DNA of 64,000 nucleotides from Croceimicrobium sp965279135 (GCA_965279135.1 OZ257133.1:1550001-1614000), one strand, 5' to 3'; shown: positions 52,295 to 61,816, counted from the stretch's first letter. Notes: generated from the sequence alone by a model not told the origin. Numbers and translations are program-made.

Positions 52295-53034
52295 AGGATG
52301 CGCCAGCTAAAGCCGGTATTTAGGAAGTAATTACTGAACAAACCGACCCCCGGACCAATACCGATCTGATTACCGGCATAAATATCCCAAAGGAATCTAG
52401 GGCTCAACTGAAAACTAAAACCCGCATCAAAACCAAGGTTATCCGCATTAGCTGAATTGAGACTTAATCCGTAAACCTCCGCAAAAACCGAATAATACTC
52501 TTTCGTATAGCTTAGTAAAACCGTCCATTGCACGGTGTAATCAATAAAATCATCGTGATAATAGCCCAGGTTTCCAGTAATGCCAAATGGTCCATCGAAA
52601 ATTGAAGCCGACAATCGATAGTCTAGAATATCAAAGGAGCTTTGCGTAACCAATGCCCAATGAAAGTTCTCCGTTGAACCGGGTAAAGCTATTCTAAAAT
52701 GAAGTCTGGGACTCACACCCTCCCAGCGATACTCAGCATTAAACCAGGGATTGTTTATGCCCGTATACTGCCAGGCTAAGCCAGCTTCGAGACCATAGCC
52801 CAGACCATATCGGAGGGCCACATCAGTGGATAGCTGTCTCTGTTGCACAAAGATCTGTTCATTTGCTTCATCCGTATAGAAATCGCGCCAGGCAAAACCT
52901 TGCTGCCATTGTAGACCTCCTTTCCCAAGAATCTGAGCACTAAAACTTTGGCCCGGTCTATCACTGGTGATTTCCTCCTGAGCGAGGAGAAATAAGCTTG
53001 AAAAGGTAAACAGACCTGCTAACAGAAATCTCAT
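52291..53034 (-). CDS. Outer-membrane beta-barrel protein (MetA-pathway/transporter-like)
   Basis: A 247-residue protein with a signal peptide (FLLAGLFTFSSLFLLAQ) and alternating aromatic beta-strands throughout, beginning EEITSDRPGQSFSAQILGKGGLQWQQGF and ending FSWRIL, as in the 'transporter/phenol MetA' outer-membrane family. The transported compound is unknown. It overlaps mgtE and the dehydrogenase by 4 bp each. The position after MgtE does not by itself link it to magnesium. Confidence 0.78.
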   Translation of the reverse strand: MRFLLAGLFTFSSLFLLAQEEITSDRPGQSFSAQILGKGGLQWQQGFAWRDFYTDEANEQIFVQQRQLSTDVALRYGLGYGLEAGLAWQYTGINNPWFNAEYRWEGVSPRLHFRIALPGSTENFHWALVTQSSFDILDYRLSASIFDGPFGITGNLGYYHDDFIDYTVQWTVLLSYTKEYYSVFAEVYGLSLNSANADNLGFDAGFSFQLSPRFLWDIYAGNQIGIGPGVGLFSNYFLNTGFSWRIL

Positions 53035-54386
53035 AAACCAAGAATTAGGCGCCCAATCTGAAAGTAAAGAAACAGACCAATAATATCGTTGAGAGTGGTT
53101 ATAAAGGGTCCGGTTGCTAAGGCGGGGTCTATCTTGTATTTATCCAAAACCAAGGGAACAAAGGTTCCAATAAGCGCAGCTACAACGATCACAGCAAAGA
53201 GTGCCACACTAACTGTTAGCGCTAAACTCATTCCATAGCCCAGGAAGAGGCTGGCACCAATAATCAGAACACTCAGGATCAGCCCATTCACCAGAGCCAC
53301 TCCAAGTTCCTTAATTAATCGACTAATCGTGCTATTATCGGCTAAAGCCTGACTGGCTAAACCCTGAACAATTATCGCTGAGGATTGCACTCCCACATTA
53401 CCTCCCATCGCCGCAATAAGAGGAATGAAAAAGGCCATTTTAGGTATCGCTCCTATATCGGATTCATATCTACCAATAACTGAAGCCGCTAAAAGCCCTC
53501 CAAACAATCCAATCAAGAGCCAGGGTAAACGGGCACGGGTGATAGACCAAAGTGTATCGTCAACCTCAACTTCATCGGTCAAACCACTGGCAAGGTTATA
53601 GTCCTCTTTGGCCTCTTCCCTAATAAAGTCAACCACATCATCAATGGTAATACGACCTACCAAATGCCCTAGGGGATCGATTACCGGCATTACAACCAGA
53701 TCGTACTTCTGCATCACATTTGCCACTTCCTCAGCCTCGGTATTGACTTCCACAGACTGGACTTTTTGAGAATACACCTCTGATATTGGAGTGCGGGTCG
53801 AAGTAGTTAGAAGCTTTTTGAGACTGAGCGTCCCGAGTAATCGATTACTATCGTCAACAACATAGATTGCGTGAACCCGCTCTACGTCTTCTGCCTGTTT
53901 ACGCATCTCTCGCACGCATTCGAGGACATTCCAGTGATCCTTGACCTTAATAAGCTCCGTAGCCATTAAGGAACCAGCAGTACCCTCCGGATAGACCAAA
54001 AGTCGAGCAATGTCCATTGCCTGCTTTTGATCCTCAATGTTCTCTAAAACCTCTTTCCGTTGAGATTCATCAAGCTCGTTGATCAGGTCAGCTGCATCAT
54101 CCGAGTCCAGGTTGTCAATAAGCTCCTCCGCAATTTCCTGGCCGGTATAGTCTTCAAGGATTCTAGCCCGGAGATCCTCATCCAACTCCATCAATACCTC
54201 TGCGCCTACGTCGTCGGAAAGCTTTTCATAAAAGACCAGTGCAAGCTCTTCATCCAGTTTCTCAATGATTTCCGCTAAATCAGCAGGATGCCCTTCACTC
54301 AGTAGCTCATCATATTGTGAGAAATCACGCTTAGCCAAAGCCAGCTCCAGCTGCATTAAAAAGTCCTTGCTTAATTCTGGATTCAT
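53031..54386 (-). CDS. mgtE: Magnesium transporter MgtE
   Basis: A 451-residue Mg2+ channel: N-terminal superhelical MgtE_N domain (DEDLRARILEDYTGQEIAEELIDNLDSDDAADLINEL), tandem CBS domains (about 140-255), the plug helix, then five membrane segments (from about 285) with the pore motif PLIAAMGGNVGVQSSAIIVQGL. Mg2+ sensing by the acidic N and CBS domains gates the pore (family knowledge). It starts within the stop of rsmA (ATGA). Confidence 0.94.
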   Translation of the reverse strand: MNPELSKDFLMQLELALAKRDFSQYDELLSEGHPADLAEIIEKLDEELALVFYEKLSDDVGAEVLMELDEDLRARILEDYTGQEIAEELIDNLDSDDAADLINELDESQRKEVLENIEDQKQAMDIARLLVYPEGTAGSLMATELIKVKDHWNVLECVREMRKQAEDVERVHAIYVVDDSNRLLGTLSLKKLLTTSTRTPISEVYSQKVQSVEVNTEAEEVANVMQKYDLVVMPVIDPLGHLVGRITIDDVVDFIREEAKEDYNLASGLTDEVEVDDTLWSITRARLPWLLIGLFGGLLAASVIGRYESDIGAIPKMAFFIPLIAAMGGNVGVQSSAIIVQGLASQALADNSTISRLIKELGVALVNGLILSVLIIGASLFLGYGMSLALTVSVALFAVIVVAALIGTFVPLVLDKYKIDPALATGPFITTLNDIIGLFLYFQIGRLILGL

Positions 54387-55144
54387 GCGTTAAGCTTTAG
54401 CGTTATTGATACAAATTCCCGCCATGGTAGCTGTTCAGCTCTCATTTGCAGGATGGAGTTATCCAGACGCTCCAGGGGTAAATTTAGACTTTTCAAGGCA
54501 TTGCGAAGGGTTTTCCGGCGCTGATTAAAGGCCGCCTTTACGATTTTAGTCAGCATAGGTATAGAAACCTCTGGCTGCCAATCCTGTCGTCGCTTAAACC
54601 GAATTACTCCCGATCTAACCTTCGGTGGCGGATTAAATTCTTCCGGTTCTACGGTGAATAGATATTCCCGCTCATAAAAAACGGCCGAAAGCACCGAAAG
54701 AATGCCATAGGTCTTAGAGCCTTCATCGGCGCATAAGCGATCTGCGACCTCCTTTTGAAACATACCCACCATTTCCGGGATAAGATCTGGGTAATCCAAC
54801 ATCTTGAAAATGATCTGGCTGCTAATATTATAGGGATAGTTTCCAGCCAGGGCAAATGGAGTTTGCATTTGAGCCCTAAGATCCAGTTGTAAAAAATCAG
54901 CTGGGATTATGTGCTCCTGTAATGCTGGAAAATACTTTTCCAAATACACCACAGATTCTGCATCAATCTCTACCACATAAACCTCCTTCCCGCTTTGAAT
55001 AAGGTGCTGAGTAAGCACTCCCATACCCGGCCCTATCTCAAGAATCTTATCATAACCTTGACCTGAAAGCGCAGCAGAAATCCTACCCGCAGTCTCGGGA
55101 TTTTTTAAAAAGTGCTGTCCTAAATGCTTTTTCGCCTTAACCAT
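54383..55144 (-). CDS. rsmA: 16S rRNA (adenine-N6,N6)-dimethyltransferase
   Basis: A 253-residue KsgA/Dim1 enzyme that dimethylates two adjacent adenines at the 3' end of 16S rRNA. Motifs: KKHLGQHFLKNP, SAM loop ILEIGPGMGVLT, VVEIDAESV and the catalytic GNYPYNISS; the C-terminal helical domain begins at FNPPPKVRSGVIRF. It overlaps the M3 peptidase gene by 8 bp. Confidence 0.96.
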   Translation of the reverse strand: MVKAKKHLGQHFLKNPETAGRISAALSGQGYDKILEIGPGMGVLTQHLIQSGKEVYVVEIDAESVVYLEKYFPALQEHIIPADFLQLDLRAQMQTPFALAGNYPYNISSQIIFKMLDYPDLIPEMVGMFQKEVADRLCADEGSKTYGILSVLSAVFYEREYLFTVEPEEFNPPPKVRSGVIRFKRRQDWQPEVSIPMLTKIVKAAFNQRRKTLRNALKSLNLPLERLDNSILQMRAEQLPWREFVSITLKLNA

Positions 55145-57173
55145 TAGTATCTATCAATCCAGCTCTGCGAAGGAGGGCTTTAGGGTCAGGATCCTGACCT
55201 CTAAAATCACGATATATTTTTGAAGGGTGCTGCGTACCGCCTGCTGCCAACAAGGCTCTAAACTTAGATGCGGTTTCTTGATCAAACAATCCCTTCTCCT
55301 TAAAAAGTTCAAAGGCATCTGCATCAAGCACCTCTGCCCATTTATAGCTGTAATAGCCGGCTGAATATCCTCCTTGAAATATATGGCTGAAACTACAAGA
55401 CATATTAGTTTCTTCTTGAGCTGGAAAAAGAGCGGTTTCTTTAAAAACGGTAGTCTCCTGCTCAGCAACCGTTTCCTGTAGTGGCGATCCATCGTGCCAG
55501 GCCATATCTAATTTGGCAAAACCCAACTGGCGCACTGTGGCATAACCTTCCATAAATGTGGCCGATGCTTTTAATTTGGCAATCCATTCTGCCGGCAATG
55601 CCTCCCCGGTTTCGTAGTGATGTGCAAATAGATCCAGGCACTCCTTCTCATAACACCAGTTCTCCATTATCTGTGAGGGTAGTTCCACAAAATCCCAATA
55701 AACGCTGGTCCCACTTAAACTCGCATATTTACTCTGAGCAAGGATTCCATGCAAACTATGTCCAAACTCATGAAAGAGGGTCAATACCTCATTAAAGGTC
55801 AATAAAGATGGAGTAGTCTTGCCCGGTTTAGTGAAATTACATACAATGCTTACGTGTGGCCTTTGATCGCCTTCTGAAGTGATTTTTTGAGGACGGTAGG
55901 ACGTCATCCAAGCACCATTGCGCTTTCCTGATCTCGGAAAAAAGTCCGCGTAGAAAATTGCCAAGTGGCTGCCATCCGCATTCTTTACCTCATAGGTGGT
56001 GACATCCGGATGGTACTTCTGGATATCCTTGCGTTCTTCGAATTTAATACCGTAAAGCTTATTTGCTACTGAAAAGGCGCCCTGGATAACCTTTTCCAAT
56101 TCGAAATAGGGCTTTAACAAATTGTCGTCTATTTGGTAACGGTCTTGCTTCAATTGCTCCTGATAATAACTCAGGTCCCAACGTTGTAATTGATGAATTC
56201 CATCCTTATCTCGAGCATACTTTTCCAGTTCCTTCAATTCACCTTTAGCTGCAGGTAAGGCGACTTCCTGGAGCTTATTAAGGAAATCATGCACTTCCTC
56301 TGGACTCTTGGCCATTCGTTCGGTTAGGATGTAATCGGCGTGGCTCGGATAGCCAAGCAAATCAGCCCGTTCCTTACGCAGAGCCACAATTTTTTGAATG
56401 CTTTCCTGATTATCATATTCATCGCCCTTAAAGGCCTTGCTGCCATAATCGAGTAGGAGCTTTTTTCGCAAATCTCGATTTTCCGCATAGGTCATGAATG
56501 GGATATAACTAGGGGCCTGTAATCCAATAAAGTACATCCCTTCCTTACCACGGGTTTTAGCCTCCTCACTGGCAGATTCTAAAGCATAATCCGGCAAACC
56601 TTGGACCTCATCTTTGCTAAGAAAAAGTTCATAGCGATTGGTTTCCGCTAAAACATTCTCGCCAAATTGGAGGCTTAGTTGAGCTAATTCCTGATCAATG
56701 CTACGTAAGCGTTTCTGGCCAGCTTCGTCCAACATGGCGCCATTCCTTTCAAAGGAGCGATAGGTTTTATCAAGTAACATTTGATCCTCCTGATCCAATT
56801 CAAGGGAAGAATCCTTTTGCTTTACCTCCTTTACTCTGTTAAACAGTTCTGGATTAAGAATGATATCATTGCGATACTCGCTTAGCAAGGGCGAAAAATC
56901 CCGAGCCAACATTTGAATCTCTTCATTGGTTTCTGCTGAATTGAGATTAAAAAATATCTCGGCTATCCTGCTTACTCGCTCCCCTGCGTTCTCCAGGGCA
57001 ACTATAGTGTTTTGAAAGCTGGGCTCAGCAGAATTCGCGCAAATCTCATCTACTTCTTGCAATCCTTCCTGGATAGCTGCTTTAAGGGCTGGGAGATAGT
57101 GTTCTGTTTTGATTTCCTCAAAGGGTACGGTGCCGAAAGGGCTATTGAATTCCTTTAATAAAGGATTAGTCAT
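55137..57173 (-). CDS. M3-family metallopeptidase (Dcp/oligopeptidase A-like)
   Basis: A 678-residue zinc peptidase. Zinc motif HEFGHSLHG (H-E-x-x-H), with the downstream Glu in the region SQIMENW. The N-terminal opening NPLLKEFNSPFGTVPFEEIKTEHYLPAL is that of peptidyl-dipeptidase Dcp. There is no signal peptide, so it is a cytoplasmic enzyme that finishes peptide breakdown. It is the first gene of the six-gene run; a -7 box lies 16 bp upstream. Confidence 0.92.
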   Translation of the reverse strand: MTNPLLKEFNSPFGTVPFEEIKTEHYLPALKAAIQEGLQEVDEICANSAEPSFQNTIVALENAGERVSRIAEIFFNLNSAETNEEIQMLARDFSPLLSEYRNDIILNPELFNRVKEVKQKDSSLELDQEDQMLLDKTYRSFERNGAMLDEAGQKRLRSIDQELAQLSLQFGENVLAETNRYELFLSKDEVQGLPDYALESASEEAKTRGKEGMYFIGLQAPSYIPFMTYAENRDLRKKLLLDYGSKAFKGDEYDNQESIQKIVALRKERADLLGYPSHADYILTERMAKSPEEVHDFLNKLQEVALPAAKGELKELEKYARDKDGIHQLQRWDLSYYQEQLKQDRYQIDDNLLKPYFELEKVIQGAFSVANKLYGIKFEERKDIQKYHPDVTTYEVKNADGSHLAIFYADFFPRSGKRNGAWMTSYRPQKITSEGDQRPHVSIVCNFTKPGKTTPSLLTFNEVLTLFHEFGHSLHGILAQSKYASLSGTSVYWDFVELPSQIMENWCYEKECLDLFAHHYETGEALPAEWIAKLKASATFMEGYATVRQLGFAKLDMAWHDGSPLQETVAEQETTVFKETALFPAQEETNMSCSFSHIFQGGYSAGYYSYKWAEVLDADAFELFKEKGLFDQETASKFRALLAAGGTQHPSKIYRDFRGQDPDPKALLRRAGLIDTNG

Positions 57174-57189
57174 TTTATAGAATTTCGGA

Positions 57190-57197
57190 CAAAGTTA
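57190..57197 (-). promoter_or_regulatory. -7 promoter box TAACTTTG for the six-gene run
   Basis: Exact TAnnTTTG match on the minus strand, 16 bp before the ATG at 57173. It would drive the M3 peptidase and the five overlapping genes after it. Confidence 0.55.
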
Positions 57198-57262
57198 AGC
57201 TTTGCTTTCGGTCCGATCAGTGCGGAATATCAGCGTATAAGTGTATTTGATAGTAGCTGCTT

Positions 57263-57270
57263 TACCTTTG
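57263..57270 (+). promoter_or_regulatory. -7 promoter box TACCTTTG for the DinB-like gene
   Basis: Exact match, 14 bp before the ATG at 57285. It is divergent from the box at 57190-57197. Confidence 0.55.
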
Positions 57271-57284
57271 TCAAAAATCCGCTC

Positions 57285-57854
57285 ATGACGGCTATCGAAG
57301 CACAGAAACATCTAAACACTTTATGGCAAAAATGCCGTCACGAATTAGACCAACTCTTCTATTATTGTGAAGAGGAAGATTTAAAGAAGCGATTGCCTGG
57401 TAAAGGTTCCTGGTCCATAACCGAAGTGGTATTTCATATTAACCTGGTCAATGCCGCTTATCTAAAAAACATGCCTTCTTTAGAAGTTTTGGATGATGCC
57501 GATGTCAATCGAAAACTGAAACGGAGCTTCCTGGGTCGTCGCATCGAAAAATCTATGCAACTGAAAGCGGATGGAACCATTGGTTTCAAAATGAAAACTC
57601 CTTCAGTAAGTGATCCTCTTAAAGCGCAAAAAAGAGGGCATGCAGCAGTAGAGAAGGTTGTATTTCGAGAAATACTTACCGATCTGGATGAGCTCAATTC
57701 TTATATCGAGGTCCTGGATCAAAAAAAACTAGAAGCTCACTCAGTTCCGACTCTATATCCCATTTTAAAGGTGAATGCTGCAGATGCCCTATTCATTCTT
57801 TTAGAGCATGAGTTGAGGCATTTGGCACAAGCAAGGCGAATATTGGAGGCTTAG
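57285..57854 (+). CDS. DinB-like four-helix protein
   Basis: A 189-residue protein of the DinB/YfiT-like putative metalloenzyme superfamily. Expected metal-ligand histidines: GSWSITEVVFHINLVNAAYL (about 43-62) and FILLEHELRHLAQARRILEA at the C-terminus. The members bind a divalent metal; several are thiol transferases using bacillithiol or mycothiol, and most are unassigned. No signal peptide. It is monocistronic: the following 290 bp have no gene. Confidence 0.82.
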   Translation: MTAIEAQKHLNTLWQKCRHELDQLFYYCEEEDLKKRLPGKGSWSITEVVFHINLVNAAYLKNMPSLEVLDDADVNRKLKRSFLGRRIEKSMQLKADGTIGFKMKTPSVSDPLKAQKRGHAAVEKVVFREILTDLDELNSYIEVLDQKKLEAHSVPTLYPILKVNAADALFILLEHELRHLAQARRILEA

Positions 57855-58147
57855 GGAGGCTTCAGGCGTCTTAGATCAAAGGATTGTCAATTTGATGAAT
57901 TCCCAAATGTTTCTTTTTGGTAGTTCTATCTCGATAATGCTAATAAAGCATTTTGTATATCATAAGCTTGTTTGATTTTTTACCACTATCTAATTAAATA
58001 ACTCTAGCCTTAGTATTCATTCATGCAGATAATCAATAGTTAGCGAGGATATTAATCCGAATTTTTTATATTAATAATACATCAACTAACTGCACTGATA
58101 ATTAACACCTCGCTTACTGGATCAATTTTTAAAACTGGTCTAATAAT
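57855..58147. other. AT-rich intergenic region, no gene seen
   Basis: With the palindrome after it, about 340 bp without a gene. No tRNA fold, no exact -7 box and no supported ORF. Distant inverted arms AGCGAGG (58042-58048) and CCTCGCT (58108-58114) could close an AU-rich loop of 59 nt. A small RNA is possible but unsupported. Confidence 0.45.
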
Positions 58148-58171
58148 AAAGGACTGCAATTGCAGTCCTTT
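58148..58171. terminator. Perfect 24-bp palindrome, probable bidirectional terminator
   Basis: AAAGGACTGCAA and its exact complement are directly joined; in RNA the AAUU centre forms the loop and the A/T ends give a short U tract on either strand. It lies 21 bp after the stop of the Cys-rich gene and could also end transcription of the DinB-like gene. Confidence 0.65.
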
Positions 58172-58192
58172 TAATATTAGCATTCAATTGTA

Positions 58193-58621
58193 CTAGTGTA
58201 TAAGTAAATGATCTGCACTGACAAATTCAGCCACAAGGGATTGGAAACATTCACTTGCACAAGGAGGAATTGTGATTTGAAATGGGCCCGTTGGAGTAGT
58301 ACAACTAAGAAATGGTGAGCTCAAATCGTAAAGGTAAACCGGATCACAAGAAGTACAGTCCTCTGATGGGCCTACACCCGCCCAATGCCATTCATAATGA
58401 TTCCCTGGAGTGCCGCAGGCGCTAATGGTAATACTAGTCCCTGGCGCTACACAATAGACGGCTGTAAGACAATTCGTATTACAATTCCATGCTCCGGCCT
58501 TAACCAGTACTTCACAACTAGATTCATTACTCACTGTAAGATCTGTTGACTGTGCATTTGCACTAAAGGAAAAAGCCAATAGAACGGCACTGAGGGTTAA
58601 AATTTTAGAAAGAGTTTTCAT
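58193..58621 (-). CDS. Small secreted cysteine-rich protein, unknown
   Basis: A 142-residue protein with a signal peptide (ILTLSAVLLAFSFSANAQ) and about 118 mature residues containing ten Cys (WNCNTNC, DCTSC, PPCASEC among them), an even number fitting five disulfides. The mature start TDLTVSNESSCEVLVKAGAW has the beta-strand look of thaumatin-like or carbohydrate-binding sandwiches, but I cannot assign a family. It has no T9SS tail. It stands alone between two AT-rich gaps. Confidence 0.68.
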   Translation of the reverse strand: MKTLSKILTLSAVLLAFSFSANAQSTDLTVSNESSCEVLVKAGAWNCNTNCLTAVYCVAPGTSITISACGTPGNHYEWHWAGVGPSEDCTSCDPVYLYDLSSPFLSCTTPTGPFQITIPPCASECFQSLVAEFVSADHLLIH

Positions 58622-58938
58622 GTTAAAAGAATTAAATTGTTATATCTAATTCCCCAATTTAATTTTTTAAACTCGGATAAACATGAATTAAACATTAAGT
58701 TAATCCATTAATTAAATTTTAATAATTTACTCAACTAATTAATTATAATGCAACCAACTTACCCTGTATTGCTTAACACCGAAACAGAATTATAAAAAAG
58801 ATGTAACCCGATTTGAATAGCCTGCCAAATGTTTTAACAGTAATGCCTTAGGGTAAATGATGTCAATTAGTATAGTAAGGGCTGAACACTCTAAGATAGA
58901 CCAAGAACTCTCTGGGAACTATAGGCGAATCCAATCCG
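58622..58938. other. AT-rich intergenic region, no gene seen
   Basis: 317 bp, strongly A+T-rich, upstream of the Cys-rich gene and downstream of the type-B T9SS gene. No exact -7 box for 58621, no tRNA fold and no supported ORF. It presumably holds the promoter of the Cys-rich gene in a form I cannot recognise. Confidence 0.45.
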
Positions 58939-61521
58939 CTAATGCCTTATATAGAGGCTCCCACTGCGTTCTTCGAAGTCTTTAAATGGCAGTTTGTAGC
59001 GTAAACGGTAGATGTAAATTCCGCTCGGACAGAATTCTCCATTAAAGCGGCCATCCCAAGCTTGTTCTGGTTGCTTACCCGAAAAAAGGACCTGTCCCCA
59101 ACGATTATAGATTATTAAATCATAGCTCTCAAAGGCGCAGGCGCTTTTTATCCGGTAATAATCGTTTAATCCATCTCCATTAGGTGAAAAGGCATTAGGC
59201 ATGATGAAGGAACAAGTATCGCAATCGACAAAACTTAAGTGAATGCTGTCCTGTAGCTCGAAACAAGAACCGATATAACTAAAAACCGTCCAGCCTGTGT
59301 CATAAATACTACGGCGTTTATCATCACTTCCATCAGACCAAAGGATTTCTCCCTGTGCATCACTAAAATCTACCCTAAGGCTTTTGCCCTCGCATATAGT
59401 GGAGTCTATGCTTTCCAAAGGTGTAATGCTATCAATGGGTTTATAGCGTAGGTGCAAACTATCAATGCGGAAGCATGAGTTTTCATTCCAGATACTTATC
59501 TCATACCAGCCAGTGTCTTTCAAATAGCGAAAGTTATTATCAGATCCATCGGCCCAGTTAAGTGTGTAATAGCCGGGGTAGCCCCATCTGATACTATCTC
59601 CCTTGCATAAAGCAGTGTCCTTGCTTATGGCATGTTTATAAAAATCATCGGGAGAAATTAATACACTATCATAAACCGAGCAGCCATGTTCTAAGCCTAC
59701 TTCCAAGGAATACCAACCTGTATCCCGAACCCATATTAGACTATCGCGAGAATTGTTATTCCACCGATATTCCCCTACCAGGCTGCTAGATAAGGCAATA
59801 CTATCTCCGGGACATAGGAATCTGTCAGGACCGAGTATTGCCCTTGGTCCATGCGGAAGTGTATCAATAAAAATAGTATCGTAATAAGTGCAGCTCCCTA
59901 TAGTGCGCTCTTGCCAATACATACCTGCCTGGGTAATTAAAAGGGAATCCCCTTGACTATTGTCACTCCAACGATTGGTGGTATTGTGGGGTAATGGTGA
60001 AACTAACCAAAGGCTATCACCACTGCATATGCTCTGATCCGGCCCTAGAAAGCTCGTTTCATCAGGATAATTATAATAAGTCCAATCAAAGTAAGGTACC
60101 GTGCTATCCGTTCGTCCGTCTGCTCCATCCTCACTACCATGACGAAGAGTATATGCCAAGGTTCTGCCCCCTCTTCCTCCAGAAACATCGATTGCTAAAA
60201 GTCCCTGGGAGTTATCTGCATATTGAGAATTTGGATAATAGACGATACCTCCGCCACCTCCGCCACCCGGACCGGTGATTCCGGTATGATTATTCCCGCC
60301 AATTCCTCCTTTAGCTTCAACGAATACAAAGCCTATTAAAGTCTTATAACGTAAAATGACGGTTCCTCCCGCTCCACCGCCACCGGCACCATTCGGACCA
60401 TGCTGTAGTAGGCTACTATAGCCATGTCTGCCATTTAGGCGAATAGTACCACCATTACCTATTAGGGTATCGCAATCCAGGATAAAAATGCCACCCCCGT
60501 GGCCAGATAATTGAATATCCTGATAATTAAGTCTATTCTGAAGCATGGTATCCAATTGCCCTGAACCACCATAACCACCCATGAAAACTCGATAGGGATC
60601 CAGAGGCAATTCTGCCCCGCCTATTCCTCCAACACTATCCATACTGCAGTTAATAGCGGTGTTACCGCCTTGACCACCAGCACCGCCATTTCCGCCTCCG
60701 CCACCTCCGGCTAGAAATCCATTTCCACCACCACCGCCATTAAAGGCTTTTCCCCTGCCATTAGCCTTTGAAGCCGGAATTGCCGCCGCTCCAAGACCTT
60801 TTCGACCAGCAAACTCTGATGTGTCCGGAAAATGGTATGCTTGAATATCACAGCTATCGGAAAAATCAATGGCACTCAAGCCCGGATAAACGTCGCCCCA
60901 TCCGGACCAGTTGCCAAAACCCCAATTTGCGGTACCTAAGAAATTAGTCGCATTAATATCTCCGCTCAAGAGAAACTTATTGACTTTAATGAAACCGGTG
61001 CTCAGTTTATACCAACTAGCATTAATTCCGAAGGTGGAATCAATTTTCACAAAATCATCTTCGATCACCCAATTTAGAGTCGTGTAGGGTCCAGAATAAT
61101 AAGGTGGCAGAAATCGATCTAAAACCACCCCTACCCCTTGGCTGCCAGACACACATTCCTTAACATAGGCAATGTCGTAGCGGCCTGCATCATTGAGATT
61201 AATTAAGTCTCCAAAACTCGGGCCATCCGTAGTGTTGATGCTAGCTCCGCTGCGATTCATAAGGTAAATAGGCACATCGGATCGACCAATCCAAGTATTG
61301 CAATTCCAAGGGGAATTTCCCTGTGGAAAGTAATATCCTAAGTCAAAGAATATCGTATCTCCGCAGTCTCCTGGAACCTGAGATTTCACTCTCATTCCAG
61401 AGTATTGCCAATGCCAATTTGTGCCCGAAGTGGGTTGAAACCAATAGCCACTGTTATTGGGCCAAACAGTTTGGCCCATAGCTATTGTGCTAAATAGGAA
61501 AAGGAGGCAGAGATAACGCAT
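58939..61521 (-). CDS. Gly-rich T9SS-exported protein with type-B (CHU_C) sorting domain
   Basis: An 860-residue protein: signal peptide (LCLLFLFSTIAMGQ); an N-terminal region (15-255); a glycine-rich, probably beta-helical region (about 255-480, runs such as GGGGNGFLAGGGGGGNGGAG); four SprB/PKD-like repeats of about 70 residues (about 495-775), each with C-x-G-D/K-S, W and D-T-G-W elements; and a C-terminal gliding-motility-associated type B sorting domain (MPNAFSPNGDGLNDYYRI, IYNRWGQVLFSG, GIYIYRLRY). It should be displayed at the cell surface through T9SS, possibly via SprF-type partners such as the one 295 bp upstream. Confidence 0.9.
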   Translation of the reverse strand: MRYLCLLFLFSTIAMGQTVWPNNSGYWFQPTSGTNWHWQYSGMRVKSQVPGDCGDTIFFDLGYYFPQGNSPWNCNTWIGRSDVPIYLMNRSGASINTTDGPSFGDLINLNDAGRYDIAYVKECVSGSQGVGVVLDRFLPPYYSGPYTTLNWVIEDDFVKIDSTFGINASWYKLSTGFIKVNKFLLSGDINATNFLGTANWGFGNWSGWGDVYPGLSAIDFSDSCDIQAYHFPDTSEFAGRKGLGAAAIPASKANGRGKAFNGGGGGNGFLAGGGGGGNGGAGGQGGNTAINCSMDSVGGIGGAELPLDPYRVFMGGYGGSGQLDTMLQNRLNYQDIQLSGHGGGIFILDCDTLIGNGGTIRLNGRHGYSSLLQHGPNGAGGGGAGGTVILRYKTLIGFVFVEAKGGIGGNNHTGITGPGGGGGGGIVYYPNSQYADNSQGLLAIDVSGGRGGRTLAYTLRHGSEDGADGRTDSTVPYFDWTYYNYPDETSFLGPDQSICSGDSLWLVSPLPHNTTNRWSDNSQGDSLLITQAGMYWQERTIGSCTYYDTIFIDTLPHGPRAILGPDRFLCPGDSIALSSSLVGEYRWNNNSRDSLIWVRDTGWYSLEVGLEHGCSVYDSVLISPDDFYKHAISKDTALCKGDSIRWGYPGYYTLNWADGSDNNFRYLKDTGWYEISIWNENSCFRIDSLHLRYKPIDSITPLESIDSTICEGKSLRVDFSDAQGEILWSDGSDDKRRSIYDTGWTVFSYIGSCFELQDSIHLSFVDCDTCSFIMPNAFSPNGDGLNDYYRIKSACAFESYDLIIYNRWGQVLFSGKQPEQAWDGRFNGEFCPSGIYIYRLRYKLPFKDFEERSGSLYIRH

Positions 61522-61759
61522 TAGAGTTTAAATATAACTAATTGTCTCTCAGGCTGAAGTAATTCAAGACATTAAAATCTGACCATGGCTATCTAGCTTC
61601 CTAATTTACTGTTTAGATATCACCTCACGCTTATCACCCTTTTAGCTTCCATAATAATCAGCAAAGCCAAGAGATTCCCCCTACCGATCAGGTTTAATTT
61701 AACCCCATCTATTTCTGAAACACAAGAAATGATAGGAACTACCTTAAGGAGAATGGATC

Positions 61760-61792
61760 AAAAAAAACCGCCCCGATCAATGATCGAGGCGG
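61760..61792 (-). terminator. Intrinsic terminator after the PorP/SprF-SPOR gene
   Basis: Arms CCGCCCCGATC (61768-61778) and GATCGAGGCGG (61782-61792) pair over 11 positions with one C-A mismatch and a 3-nt loop; on the minus strand eight T follow. It is 24 bp downstream of the stop at 61817. Confidence 0.88.
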
Positions 61793-61816
61793 CTTCTTTC
61801 ATCACAGCTAAATAGC

